The notes beneath the pieces were generated by a model, which was not told the origin of the DNA, searched no databases, and was given only the letters and a program-made list of their open reading frames with translations. This document shows positions 41,799-51,078 of a stretch of 64,000 bases of DNA, piece by piece; position 1 is the stretch's first letter; every line of letters begins with the position of its first letter. Source of the stretch: Pseudomonas sp. TCU-HL1 (GTDB lineage: Bacteria > Pseudomonadota > Gammaproteobacteria > Pseudomonadales > Pseudomonadaceae); the NCBI RefSeq assembly GCF_001708505.1, contig NZ_CP015992.1, positions 2,170,001 through 2,234,000 on the forward strand, written 5' to 3'. The translations under genes were made by a program, and so were the position numbers.

Positions 41799-42686
41799 AT
41801 GGAGCAATTCCGCAACGTTGGCATCATCGGTCGCCTGGGCAGTCCCCATGTGCTCGACACCATTCGCCGGCTGAAGAAATTCCTGCTGGACCGCCACCTT
41901 CACGTGATTCTCGAAGACACCATCGCCGAGGTGCTGCCCGGTCATGGTCTGCAGACGTCGTCACGCAAGATCCTCGGTGAGGTCTGTGATCTGGTGATCG
42001 TCGTCGGTGGCGACGGCAGCATGCTCGGCGCCGCCCGGGCGCTGGCACGGCACAATGTGCCGGTGCTGGGGATCAACCGTGGTAGCCTGGGTTTCCTCAC
42101 CGATATCCGTCCGGACGAGCTGGAAGTGAAGGTGGCGGAAGTGCTGGAAGGCCGCTACAGCGTCGAGACGCGCTTCCTGCTGGAAGCCGAGGTCCGCCGC
42201 CACAGCGAGGCCATTGGCCAGGGTGACGCGCTTAACGACGTGGTGCTGCATCCCGGTAAATCGACGCGGATGATCGAGTTCGAACTGCACATCGACGGCC
42301 AGTTCGTCTGCAGCCAGAAGGCCGACGGCCTGATCATCGCCACCCCCACCGGTTCCACTGCCTACGCGCTGTCCGCCGGGGGGCCGATCATGCATCCCAA
42401 GCTGGATGCCATCGTGGTCGTGCCCATGTACCCGCATACGCTGTCCAGCCGGCCCATCGTGGTCGACAGCACCAGCGAGCTGAAAATCGTCGTTTCGCCC
42501 AACCTGCAGATCTATCCGCTGGTGTCCTGCGACGGGCAGAACCACTTCACCTGCGCTCCGGGCGACACGATCACGGTGGCCAAGAAGCCGCAGAAGCTGC
42601 GCCTGATCCACCCCCTGGACCACAACTATTACGAGGTCTGCCGGACCAAGCTGGGCTGGGGCAGCCGACTCGGCGGAGGCGACTGA
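41799..42686 (+). CDS. nadK: NAD kinase
   Basis: 295 residues. Phosphorylates NAD to NADP. The catalytic GGDGSML loop is at about residues 70-76, with NRGSLGFLTDI, then ATPTGSTAYALSAGGPI and the NAD-binding region FVCSQKADGLIIATP. Full length. Overlaps the phosphoesterase gene start by one base (TGATG). Confidence 0.97.
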   Translation: MEQFRNVGIIGRLGSPHVLDTIRRLKKFLLDRHLHVILEDTIAEVLPGHGLQTSSRKILGEVCDLVIVVGGDGSMLGAARALARHNVPVLGINRGSLGFLTDIRPDELEVKVAEVLEGRYSVETRFLLEAEVRRHSEAIGQGDALNDVVLHPGKSTRMIEFELHIDGQFVCSQKADGLIIATPTGSTAYALSAGGPIMHPKLDAIVVVPMYPHTLSSRPIVVDSTSELKIVVSPNLQIYPLVSCDGQNHFTCAPGDTITVAKKPQKLRLIHPLDHNYYEVCRTKLGWGSRLGGGD

Positions 42687-43660
42687 TGAGCCTCGATCCT
42701 GCCCGTGGCTACGACCTGATCGGCGACGTCCACGGTTGCGCGCACACCCTGGAGCGCCTGCTCGACCGCCTGGGTTACTGCAAGCGGGGCGAAGTCTGGC
42801 AGCACCCGCAGCGCATGGCGTTGTTCCTGGGCGACATCATTGATCGCGGCCCCCGTATCCGTGAGGCGCTGCATCTGGTGCATGCCATGGTGGAGGCCCG
42901 GCAGGCGCTGTGCATCATGGGCAACCATGAGTACAACGCACTGGGCTGGAGTACGCCGGCGCCACCGGGCAGCGGCCGTCACTTCGTCCGCGAGCACACT
43001 CCGCGCCACACCCGGCTGATCAAGGAAACCCTGGAGCAGTTCGAGGGGCATCCGGCGGACTGGCGGGATTTCCTCGGTTGGTTCTACGAACTGCCGCTGT
43101 TCCTCGACGGTGGCCACTTCCGGATGGTTCACGCGTGCTGGGACGGTGAGCTGGTCGCTGCCCTGCGGGACATGCACCCGGACGGGCGAATCAACGAGGC
43201 GTTCATCAAGGCGGCAGCCGACCCTGTCAGCTTTGCCAGCCGCGTGTTCGACCGCCTGTTGCGGGGGACCGACCTGCCGCTGCCGGGCGGGATGACCCTG
43301 ACCGGCAGCGACGGCTTCACCCGCTCGGTGTTCCGCACAAAGTTCTGGGCCGAAGACCCGCAGACTTACGGCGACGTGGTGTTCCAGCCCGACGCGTTGC
43401 CTGAGCAAGTGGCCAGCCAGCCGCTGTCCAAGGCGCACAAGTCGCGGTTGCTGAGCTACGGCCCGCAGGAGCCGATCCTGTTCGTTGGTCACTACTGGCG
43501 ACGCGGGCGCCCGGCCCCGATTCGCGGAAACCTGGCCTGCCTCGACTACAGCGCGGTGATGTACGGCAAGCTGGTCGCCTACCGGCTCGACCAGGAAAGC
43601 CGGCTGGACCCGGACAAGTTCGTCTGGGTGGATGTGGAACGACCGGAGGAGCCCCGATGA
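42686..43660 (+). CDS. Calcineurin-like metallophosphoesterase
   Basis: 324 residues. PPP-type dinuclear metal motifs: GDVHG (13-17), GDIIDRG and GNHEYN, then a later His in VHACWDG and FVGHYWRRG. Similar to bacterial Ser/Thr phosphatases and Ap4A hydrolases; the physiological substrate is unknown. It is translationally coupled to nadK and its end overlaps the rhomboid gene by four bases, so the three are an operon. Confidence 0.88.
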   Translation: MSLDPARGYDLIGDVHGCAHTLERLLDRLGYCKRGEVWQHPQRMALFLGDIIDRGPRIREALHLVHAMVEARQALCIMGNHEYNALGWSTPAPPGSGRHFVREHTPRHTRLIKETLEQFEGHPADWRDFLGWFYELPLFLDGGHFRMVHACWDGELVAALRDMHPDGRINEAFIKAAADPVSFASRVFDRLLRGTDLPLPGGMTLTGSDGFTRSVFRTKFWAEDPQTYGDVVFQPDALPEQVASQPLSKAHKSRLLSYGPQEPILFVGHYWRRGRPAPIRGNLACLDYSAVMYGKLVAYRLDQESRLDPDKFVWVDVERPEEPR

Positions 43661-44523
43661 GCGCGGTTGAAGTCATGCGGTTGCCCCTGACGGTCGATCT
43701 CACCGGTTTCGTTGCCCTGTTGCAGCGCCTGGAGGTGCCTTACCGCGTCAGCGAGGAATCCGGCGAGCAGGTGCTCTGGGTGCCGGGGGCGCAGCTGGCC
43801 GAGCAAGTGCGCGGTCTCTACGAGCGCTTCCCCGACGGCGACCCGCATTTCCAGTTGCAGCAGCAAGCGCCCCAGCAGGTGTCGCGGGCCGGATTCGTCG
43901 CCCAGCTCTTGGCCAGCCGCGTCACCAGCCTGGTGCTGCTCGTAACCCTGGTGGTGGCGGCACTCACCAACCTGGGGGACAACTTCTCCGTCATCCGCTG
44001 GCTGAGCTTCCAGGACTTCGAGGTCCAAGGCGATTACATCTACTTCACCTCCCTGGATGAAGGCCTGGCGGCAGGGCAGTGGTGGCGGCTGGTGACGCCG
44101 ATGCTGATCCACTTCGGAATCCTGCACCTGGCAATGAACGGCATGTGGTTCTGGGAGCTGGGTCGCCGCATCGAAGCGCGCCAGGGCGGTCCGGTGCTGC
44201 TGGTACTGACTCTGGGCTTCAGCCTGGTGTCGGATTACACCCAGTATTTCGTCAGCGGCCCGTCGCTGTTCGGTGGCCTTTCCGGCGTGCTCTATGGCCT
44301 GCTTGGCCATTGCTGGGTGTTCCAGCGCCTGGCGCCGTGCCCCGCCTACCGGCTGCCGTCAGGGGTGATGGCGATGATGCTGATCTGGCTGCTGGTGTGC
44401 CTGTCCGGCCTGATCACCGCCTTGGGGTTCGGTGCCATCGCCAACGGCGCCCACGTGGGAGGCCTCATCGCCGGCTGCGCCACTGGACTGATGGGTGGTG
44501 CCCTGGCTCGCCTGCGCCGGTAG
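43657..44523 (+). CDS. Rhomboid family intramembrane serine protease
   Basis: 288 residues. Cytoplasmic N-terminal domain (about 1-80), then six membrane segments. The dyad is S209 in GGLSGVLYGLLGH and H266 in NGAHVGGLIAG; LHLAMNGMWFWELG supplies the conserved Asn/Trp loop. GlpG-like domain order. Cleaves membrane substrates within the bilayer; the substrate is unknown. Confidence 0.92.
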   Translation: MSAVEVMRLPLTVDLTGFVALLQRLEVPYRVSEESGEQVLWVPGAQLAEQVRGLYERFPDGDPHFQLQQQAPQQVSRAGFVAQLLASRVTSLVLLVTLVVAALTNLGDNFSVIRWLSFQDFEVQGDYIYFTSLDEGLAAGQWWRLVTPMLIHFGILHLAMNGMWFWELGRRIEARQGGPVLLVLTLGFSLVSDYTQYFVSGPSLFGGLSGVLYGLLGHCWVFQRLAPCPAYRLPSGVMAMMLIWLLVCLSGLITALGFGAIANGAHVGGLIAGCATGLMGGALARLRR

Positions 44524-44559
44524 AATGCGCAGCCTGTCCCATTTCCCCGTGAGTGGCCC

Positions 44560-44820
44560 ATGTCGTCGTTTGCCCATCTGATCAGCAATATCACCCAGGA
44601 TGTCTACGAAAGCCTCAAACTGGCCGTGGAGATCGGCAAGTGGCCGGACGGCCGCAAGCTGACCCAGGAACAGAAGGAGCTGTCGCTGCAGGCGGTGATC
44701 GCCTGGGAGCTGAAGCACCTGCCGGAGGAAGAGCGTACCGGCTACATGGGCCCGCAGGAATGCAGCTCCAAGTCCGAAGCCATTCCCAATCTCCTGTTCA
44801 AGTCGAATTCGGTTCACTGA
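44560..44820 (+). CDS. YeaC family protein (DUF1315)
   Basis: 86 residues, helical, with ITQDVYESLKLAVEIGKWPDG and ELSLQAVIAWELKHLP...GYMGPQ. Small conserved gammaproteobacterial family, function unknown. Its stop overlaps the ATG of the DUF2797 gene (TGATG), so the two are coupled. Confidence 0.88.
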   Translation: MSSFAHLISNITQDVYESLKLAVEIGKWPDGRKLTQEQKELSLQAVIAWELKHLPEEERTGYMGPQECSSKSEAIPNLLFKSNSVH

Positions 44821-45650
44821 TGCTGGAACTAGGACGCGGCGCACTGAGCAAGATGTCGGTGCGCCTTGAAGCTCCCGTGCAATACAGCTTTCGTCTCGGC
44901 GAGGCGGAAGTCGCGGTGAATCCCCTGATCGGCAGGCAACTGCGCCTGGAGTTCCTGGGGACCATCCATTGCACCCATTGCGGGCGCAAGACGAAGAAGA
45001 GCTTCAGCCAGGGCTACTGCTACCCCTGCTTCACCAAACTGGCGCAATGCGATAGCTGCATCGTCAGCCCGGAGAAATGTCACTTCGACGAGGGCACCTG
45101 CCGCGAGCCGGAGTGGGGCGAGCGCTTCTGCATGACCGACCACGTGGTCTACCTGGCCAACTCCTCGGGCATCAAGGTGGGGATCACCCGTGCCAGCCAG
45201 GTGCCGACCCGCTGGATCGACCAGGGCGCCAGCCAGGCACTGCCGATCATCCGCGTAGCCACCCGCCAGCAATCCGGCTTCGTCGAGGACCTGCTGCGTA
45301 GCCAGGTGGCCGATCGCACCAACTGGCGCGCAATGCTCAAGGGCGAGGCGCCGCCGCTGGACCTGCCGCAGATTCGCGATGAGCTGCTTGGCCAGTTGGC
45401 CGACGGCATTCGCGCCCTCCAGGATCGCTTCGGCCTGCAGGCAATCCAGCCGGTCAGCGACATCCAGCCCATCGAGATCAGCTATCCCGTCGATGCCTAT
45501 CCGACCAAGGTCGTCAGCTTCGATCTGGACAAGACGCCGGTGGTGGAGGGTACGCTGCGGGGTATCAAGGGCCAGTACCTGATCCTCGATACCGGCGTGA
45601 TCAACCTGCGCAAGTACACGGCCTACCAGTTGGCCATCAGCGCCGCGTAG
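44820..45650 (+). CDS. DUF2797 zinc-ribbon and GIY-YIG-like protein
   Basis: 276 residues from ATG 44820. A Cys-rich region (CTHCGRK, GYCYPCF, CDSC, then KCHFDEGTC) should hold two zinc ribbons. It is followed by VYLANSSGIKVGITR, RWIDQGASQALPI and SGFVEDLLR, which read like a GIY-YIG nuclease core with KVGITR at the second strand. The nuclease link is by motif only. Function unknown; the partner YeaC protein is co-translated. Confidence 0.8.
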   Translation: MLELGRGALSKMSVRLEAPVQYSFRLGEAEVAVNPLIGRQLRLEFLGTIHCTHCGRKTKKSFSQGYCYPCFTKLAQCDSCIVSPEKCHFDEGTCREPEWGERFCMTDHVVYLANSSGIKVGITRASQVPTRWIDQGASQALPIIRVATRQQSGFVEDLLRSQVADRTNWRAMLKGEAPPLDLPQIRDELLGQLADGIRALQDRFGLQAIQPVSDIQPIEISYPVDAYPTKVVSFDLDKTPVVEGTLRGIKGQYLILDTGVINLRKYTAYQLAISAA

Positions 45651-45800
45651 CACCCGCCAACGTGGCGCCTGGCGCGGGGGGCTGCGCCGGTCCCGGCATT
45701 GTCATCAGGTCGGTGGGGGAATAGTCCATACTCCGACCTTGACCCATTCATCACGAGCGGCCCAGGGTTATGGGGTCGCCCCGCAATCGAAGAGACGACC

Positions 45801-48458
45801 ATGCGCACCGAGCAACCGAAAGTCATTTACCTCAAGGACTATCAGGCACCGGATTACCTGATCGACGAGACCAACCTGACCTTCGAGCTGTACGAGGATC
45901 ACAGCCTGGTCCATGCCCAACTGGTCATTCGCCGCAACCCCGAACTGGGCAACGACCTGCCGCCGTTGGTGCTGGACGGCCAGCACCTGGAGCTGCTGGC
46001 GCTGTCGATGGACGACCGCGAACTGACGGTCGCTGACTACCAGCTGGATGACAGCCGCCTGACCCTGCAACCGGTGGCCAGCAGCTTCACCCTCGACAGC
46101 ACCGTGCGTATCCACCCGGAAAGCAACACCGCGCTGGAAGGCCTGTACAAGTCCGGCAAGATGTTCTGCACCCAGTGCGAGGCGGAAGGGTTCCGCAAGA
46201 TCACCTATTACCTCGACCGCCCGGACGTGATGAGCAAGTTCACCACCACCGTCAGCGCCGAGCAGCATCGCTATCCGGTGCTGCTGTCCAACGGCAACCC
46301 GGTGGCCAGTGGTGCGGAGGAGGGGGGGCGGCACTGGGCCACCTGGCAAGACCCGTTCAAGAAGCCCGCCTACTTGTTTGCGCTGGTGGCTGGCGACCTC
46401 TGGTGCGTGGAAGACAGCTTCACCACCATGACCGAGCGCGACGTCGCGCTGCGCATCTACGTCGAGCCGGAGAACATCGACAAGGTCCAGCACGCCATGG
46501 ACAGCCTGAAGAAGTCCATGCGCTGGGACGAGGAGGTCTACGGTCGCGAATACGACCTGGACATCTTCATGATCGTTGCGGTGAACGACTTCAACATGGG
46601 CGCCATGGAGAACAAGGGGCTCAACATCTTCAACTCCAGTTGCGTGCTGGCCAAGGCCGAGACCGCCACTGACGCCGCCCACCAGCGGGTCGAAGCGGTG
46701 GTGGCCCATGAATACTTCCACAACTGGTCGGGCAACCGCGTGACCTGCCGCGACTGGTTCCAGCTGTCGCTGAAGGAAGGCTTCACCGTATTCCGCGATG
46801 CCGAGTTTTCCGCGGACATGAACTCGCGCACCGTGAAGCGGATCGAGGACGTGGCCTTCCTGCGTACCAACCAGTTCGCCGAGGATGCCGGCCCCATGGC
46901 GCACCCGGTGCGCCCGGATTCCTTCATCGAGATCTCCAACTTCTACACCCTGACCGTCTACGAGAAGGGTTCGGAAGTGGTGCGCATGATCCACACCCTG
47001 CTGGGCGCCGAGGGCTTCCGCAAGGGCACCGACCTGTACTTCGAACGCCATGATGGCCAGGCCGTGACCTGCGATGACTTCGTCAAGTCCATGGAAGATG
47101 CCAACGGCGTCGATCTGAGCCAGTTCAAGCGCTGGTACAGCCAGTCCGGCACGCCGCGCCTGCAGGTGGAAGAACACTACGATGCTGGCGCGAAGACCTA
47201 CCGCCTGACCTTCCGCCAGAGCTGCCCGCCCACGCCGGGACAGAAAGAGAAGCAGCCCTTCGTCATCCCCGTTGAGCTGGGGCTGCTGGACGGCCAGGGG
47301 CGCGAACTGCCACTGCGCTTGCACAGTGAAGCCGCCGCCCAGGGTGGCAGCCGCGTGCTGGCCTTGAGTGAGGCGGAGCAGCACTTCACCTTCGTCGACA
47401 TCCCGGAGCGCCCGCTGCCGTCGCTGCTGCGCGGTTTCTCGGCGCCGGTGAAGCTGAGCTTCCCCTACAGCCGTGACCAGCTGATGTTCCTCATGCAGCA
47501 CGACTCCGACGGTTTCAACCGCTGGGACGCGGGCCAGCAACTGTCGGTCCAGGTGCTTCAGGAACTGGTCGGCCAGCATCAGCGCGGCGAGCCGTTGGCG
47601 CTGGACCCGCGCCTGATCCAGGCCTTCCGCACGCTGCTGGAGGACGAGTCGCTGGACCAGGCGATGGTCGCCGAAATGCTCTCGCTGCCGAGTGAGGCGT
47701 ACCTGACCGAGATCAGCGAGGTGGCCGACGTGGACGCCATCCACGCTGCTCGCGAGTTCGCCCGCCGGTCAATTGGCGAGGCCCTGTTCCAGCCACTGCT
47801 GGCGCGTTACCAGGCCAATCGCGCGGCATCTCGCGAGACTGCCTACGTGGCCGAGGCTGCGCACATCGCCCGCCGTACCCTGCAGAACATCGCGCTGTCC
47901 TACCTGATGCAGAGTGGCAAGGCGCAGGTACTGGAGGCCTGCCAGGAGCAGTTCAACGATTGCGACAACATGACCGAGCGCCTGAGCGCCCTGGCGGTAC
48001 TGGTCAACTCCGGTTTCGAGAAAGAGAAGGCCGAGGCACTGGAGCGCTTCGCCGAGTACTTCAAGGATGACCCGCTGGTGATGGACCAGTGGTTCAGCGT
48101 CCAGGCCGGCTGTGGCCTGCCGGGCGGGCTGGAGCGAGTTCAGGCGCTGATGCAGCACCCGGCCTTCACCTTGAAGAATCCGAACAAGGTACGTGCGCTG
48201 ATCGGTGCCTTCGCCAACCAGAACCTGGTGAACTTCCACCGGGCCGATGGCGCCGGCTACCGTTTCCTGGCCGACCATGTGATCACGCTGAACGCCCTCA
48301 ACCCGCAGATCGCTTCCCGCCAACTGGCGCCGCTGACACGCTGGCGCAAGTACGACGCCTCCCGGCAGCAAATGATGAGGGGCGAACTGGAACGCATCCT
48401 CGCCTCGGGCGAGCTATCCAGTGACGTCTTCGAAGTGGTCAGCAAGAGCCTCGCCTGA
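45801..48458 (+). CDS. pepN: Aminopeptidase N
   Basis: 885 residues. M1 zinc metallopeptidase, cytoplasmic, broad N-terminal amino acid removal. Exopeptidase motif GAMENKG at 267-273, zinc site HEYFHNW at 303-309 with the third ligand Glu about 20 residues on (LSLKEGFTVFRD). C-terminal DUF3458 domains follow. ATG 45801 gives the family N-terminus (VIYLKDYQAPDYLIDE). Full length. A 2-kb antisense frame is a shadow. Ends in an intrinsic terminator. Confidence 0.97.
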   Translation: MRTEQPKVIYLKDYQAPDYLIDETNLTFELYEDHSLVHAQLVIRRNPELGNDLPPLVLDGQHLELLALSMDDRELTVADYQLDDSRLTLQPVASSFTLDSTVRIHPESNTALEGLYKSGKMFCTQCEAEGFRKITYYLDRPDVMSKFTTTVSAEQHRYPVLLSNGNPVASGAEEGGRHWATWQDPFKKPAYLFALVAGDLWCVEDSFTTMTERDVALRIYVEPENIDKVQHAMDSLKKSMRWDEEVYGREYDLDIFMIVAVNDFNMGAMENKGLNIFNSSCVLAKAETATDAAHQRVEAVVAHEYFHNWSGNRVTCRDWFQLSLKEGFTVFRDAEFSADMNSRTVKRIEDVAFLRTNQFAEDAGPMAHPVRPDSFIEISNFYTLTVYEKGSEVVRMIHTLLGAEGFRKGTDLYFERHDGQAVTCDDFVKSMEDANGVDLSQFKRWYSQSGTPRLQVEEHYDAGAKTYRLTFRQSCPPTPGQKEKQPFVIPVELGLLDGQGRELPLRLHSEAAAQGGSRVLALSEAEQHFTFVDIPERPLPSLLRGFSAPVKLSFPYSRDQLMFLMQHDSDGFNRWDAGQQLSVQVLQELVGQHQRGEPLALDPRLIQAFRTLLEDESLDQAMVAEMLSLPSEAYLTEISEVADVDAIHAAREFARRSIGEALFQPLLARYQANRAASRETAYVAEAAHIARRTLQNIALSYLMQSGKAQVLEACQEQFNDCDNMTERLSALAVLVNSGFEKEKAEALERFAEYFKDDPLVMDQWFSVQAGCGLPGGLERVQALMQHPAFTLKNPNKVRALIGAFANQNLVNFHRADGAGYRFLADHVITLNALNPQIASRQLAPLTRWRKYDASRQQMMRGELERILASGELSSDVFEVVSKSLA

Positions 48459-48515
48459 CGCGTCTCCGGCAGCCTGTGAAAGCAGGCTGCCATCCCTCTG
48501 AAACGCCCCCTTCAC

Positions 48516-48550
48516 AAAGTGTTACCGGTTAGCGCTGGTAACACTTTTTT
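48516..48550 (+). terminator. Terminator after pepN
   Basis: AAAGTGTTACC (48516-48526) and GGTAACACTTT (48537-48547), 10-base loop, six Ts. Confidence 0.88.
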
Positions 48551-48687
48551 GTTACTCAAGGAAATAACTCGTCGCGCTGTTATGCGGGCAAAGTCTTAAA
48601 CGCCTAGAAATGGCTTGACCAGACACCTTTTGGTATGAGCGTACATGCCCTGCAAGTGTGATCTTGAGTGACATATCGAGCCAGATC

Positions 48688-48704
48688 GTCCGACAAGATC
48701 GGAC
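48688..48704. promoter_or_regulatory. Palindrome, candidate enhancer site
   Basis: GTCCGA, CAAGA, TCGGAC, 95 bases upstream of the sigma-54 -24 element, the usual distance for an enhancer-binding-protein site. TTTTTT follows at 48708, so a weak terminator is the alternative reading. Confidence 0.35.
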
Positions 48705-48799
48705 AGATTTTTTGAAATTGATCAGTGGATGATCAGTCACTTGTTTGACTGAATTACGTCACTCGGGTCGTGAGATTTTTCTGACGCCTATTGGTGACT

Positions 48800-48815
48800 T
48801 GGCACCATGGTTGCA
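48800..48815 (+). promoter_or_regulatory. Sigma-54 promoter of the DUF1302 operon
   Basis: TGGCACC, four bases, TTGCA: matches the -24/-12 consensus TGGCAyr-N4-TTGCW at all but one position, with the invariant GG and GC ten bases apart. Predicted transcription start near 48826, giving a leader of about 150 bases. Confidence 0.65.
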
Positions 48816-48978
48816 ACTCCGCTGACGATTTGGCCCTGTTTCGGTGCGTCTGGAACGGGGTGCGCTCTGCGCTGGGGATTTCCTGCCGAAGCAAGACAAG
48901 GCCGCCAAGCGGCTGGACAAACAAGCCCGCCTGACGGGCTGCCAATAACAAAGTGATCAGTCCACGGAGTAAGACTCG

Positions 48979-51015
48979 ATGGAGCTCAAGTCTCGTAAGC
49001 CCATGTTGCGTTTCGCACCGGCCAAGGCAGGTTTCGCCTTTGCTGGCATCCTGCCGTTGCTGGTGGCCGCCCAGGCCCAGGCGGTGGAGTTCAGCTTCGC
49101 CAACGACGAAATTTCCGGTTCCCTCGACACCACCGTCTCGTACGGCCAGCTGTGGCGCGTGCAGGGTCAGGACAAGACCAACAACGACATCAACACCAAC
49201 GACGGTAACCGTAACTTCGATACCGGCCTGGTCTCCGAAGTCTACAAAGTCACTTCCGACCTGGAAGCGACCTACAAGAACTACGGCATGTTCGTCCGTG
49301 GCACTGCTTTCTATGACACCCAGATCATGGACAAGCGCAACGACTACCTGGACAACAACAGCCCGGTCCAGCCGAGCCAGAACTTCCCGAAGGATGACAG
49401 CTTCACTTACGAAACCCGCCACAAGGCCGGCCGTGATGCGCAGATCCTCGACGCCTACCTCTACGGCAACTGGGACGTGGCGGATATGCCGGTCTCCGGC
49501 CGTATCGGCAAACAGGTGTTCAACTGGGGTGAAGGCATCTTCTATCGTGGTGGCGTGAACACCACCAACCCGGTCGACGCCGCCAAGTTCCGCCTGCCGG
49601 GCTCCGAACTGAAGGAAGTGCTGGTGCCGGTGGAAGCCCTTAGCTTCAACGTGGGCCTGACCGAAAACCTGTCGATGGAAACCTTCTACCAGTGGAACTG
49701 GAAAGAGTCGGCCATCGATCCGGTCGGCACCTACTACTCCGAGACCGACCTCTTCGCTGACGGCGGCAACACCGCCTATTCGACGCAGCGCGCGCTGCAG
49801 CCCCTTGCGCCCCTCTATAGCGGCTTCAGCGCAGCGGGTGTCGGTGGCCTCCAGGGCGGCCGCAACGTAGACGCCAATGGCGTCATCAAGGTGGCGTCCA
49901 TCGGTCCGGACATCAATGCCAAGAACGACGGTCAGTTCGGCGTGGCCTTCCGCTACATCGCCGAGGAACTGAATTCCACCGAGTTCGGCTTCTACTTCGT
50001 CAACTACCACGCCAAGGAGCCGACCATCTCGGCCAACCTGGGTGATTACGCGGGTCTGAACCTGGCGCAAATCGCCGGCCAGGCCGCTACCGCGCTCGCA
50101 CCGCAAGTGCAGCGGGCAGTCGCCGCAGGTGCCGGTATCTCCGTCGCCCAGCTCCAGGCGGTACTGGCTAACCCGGCGCTGAACCCGGCTCTGGCGCGTG
50201 CCTACTCCAACGCTCTGACCGGCGCTGCAACTACCGCCGCTGGCGGCCTGGCGACCATCGACGTGGCGAACCAGGTGCAGGCCCAGCGCGAGTACGCCGA
50301 AGACATCCGCATGTACGGCTTCAGTTTCAACACCACCGTGGGCAACGCCTCGGTCTTCGGTGAGCTGGCCTACCGCCCGAACCTGCCGATCGGCGTCGCC
50401 ACCACCAACGACCTGCTGGGCGACCTGCTGCTCCAGGCACCGCAACTGGCGTCCGGCCGCACCGTCAACATCGGTGGCCAGAGCGTGCAGCTGGGCGACT
50501 CCATCCACAACTACGAGCGTGTAGAGGCGTTCAACACCTCGCTGGGCACTATCTACAACTTCGGGCCTGCGCTGTCCTTCGACTCCCTGATCGGCGTGGC
50601 CGAACTGGCGTCCGAGCACCTGCGCGGCAGCGACCTGCAGTACACCGCGTTCAACGGCCAGAAACGCTACTACTCCGGCCGTGGCAACAACTCCTATGTC
50701 TCCGGCGGTGAGCGCGACGACCAGGTCAACAAGAACGCCTACGGCTACACGCTGCTGGTGTCCGGTACCTGGAACGACGTCTATGCCGGCGTGAACGTCT
50801 CCCCGTTCGTCGTCTACAAGGACGACTTCGAGGGCAACTCCTACCAGACCGGCAGCTTCATTGAAGGTCGCAAGGCTTACACCCTCGGCGTCAAGGCAAC
50901 TTACCTGAACAGCCTGGAAGCCGAGCTGCAGTACACCGAGTTCTACGGCGGCGGCCAGAACAACTCGGTCCGCGACCGCGACAATGTCGGCGTCAGCGTC
51001 AAGTACTCGTTCTAA
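48979..51015 (+). CDS. DUF1302 outer-membrane protein
   Basis: 678 residues, ATG 48979 with GGAG upstream. Signal peptide (cleavage near AQA-VE, about 36). The mature part is a predicted beta barrel with alternating aromatic strands (SYGQLWRVQGQDKTNN, GMFVRGTAFYDTQI) and a C-terminal Phe (SVKYSF), the BAM recognition end. A helical Ala-rich insert (about 355-430) interrupts the barrel. The DUF1302 family is usually found next to DUF1329, as here, often with degradation or export genes for hydrophobic compounds. Outer-membrane location is inferred. Confidence 0.85.
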   Translation: MELKSRKPMLRFAPAKAGFAFAGILPLLVAAQAQAVEFSFANDEISGSLDTTVSYGQLWRVQGQDKTNNDINTNDGNRNFDTGLVSEVYKVTSDLEATYKNYGMFVRGTAFYDTQIMDKRNDYLDNNSPVQPSQNFPKDDSFTYETRHKAGRDAQILDAYLYGNWDVADMPVSGRIGKQVFNWGEGIFYRGGVNTTNPVDAAKFRLPGSELKEVLVPVEALSFNVGLTENLSMETFYQWNWKESAIDPVGTYYSETDLFADGGNTAYSTQRALQPLAPLYSGFSAAGVGGLQGGRNVDANGVIKVASIGPDINAKNDGQFGVAFRYIAEELNSTEFGFYFVNYHAKEPTISANLGDYAGLNLAQIAGQAATALAPQVQRAVAAGAGISVAQLQAVLANPALNPALARAYSNALTGAATTAAGGLATIDVANQVQAQREYAEDIRMYGFSFNTTVGNASVFGELAYRPNLPIGVATTNDLLGDLLLQAPQLASGRTVNIGGQSVQLGDSIHNYERVEAFNTSLGTIYNFGPALSFDSLIGVAELASEHLRGSDLQYTAFNGQKRYYSGRGNNSYVSGGERDDQVNKNAYGYTLLVSGTWNDVYAGVNVSPFVVYKDDFEGNSYQTGSFIEGRKAYTLGVKATYLNSLEAELQYTEFYGGGQNNSVRDRDNVGVSVKYSF

Positions 51016-51032
51016 TCCCAACAAGAACAATA

Positions 51033-51052
51033 CGGGCGCCCCAAGGCGCCCG
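51033..51052 (+). other. Hairpin between DUF1302 and DUF1329 genes
   Basis: CGGGCGCC, CCAA, GGCGCCCG with no T tract. Probably an mRNA-stabilising or attenuating hairpin within the operon. Confidence 0.5.
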
Positions 51053-51078
51053 ATACAGACTCATCACGGAGAACCCAC

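Larger units (their letters stand above)
48459..48978. other. 520-base regulatory region upstream of the DUF1302 operon
   Basis: No credible gene. Contains the pepN terminator (48516-48550), a GTCCGA-N5-TCGGAC palindrome (48688-48704), AT-rich palindromic repeats (TGATCA twice at 48720-48736; AGTCA/TGACT at 48736-48751), a sigma-54 promoter (48800-48815) and two short hairpins in the presumed leader (48901-48913, 48924-48940). Confidence 0.55.

Noticed and set aside
45768..47744. 658-codon open frame antisense to pepN
   Set aside because: A shadow of the high-GC third-position bias of pepN; low-complexity His/Gln/Val-rich translation, no ribosome site, and pepN is certain. The same applies to 30612-33098 (fadH), 53741-56137 (MMPL), 48754-51030 (DUF1302), 14371-16050 (purF) and 1819-3225 and 3511-4737 (fimV).
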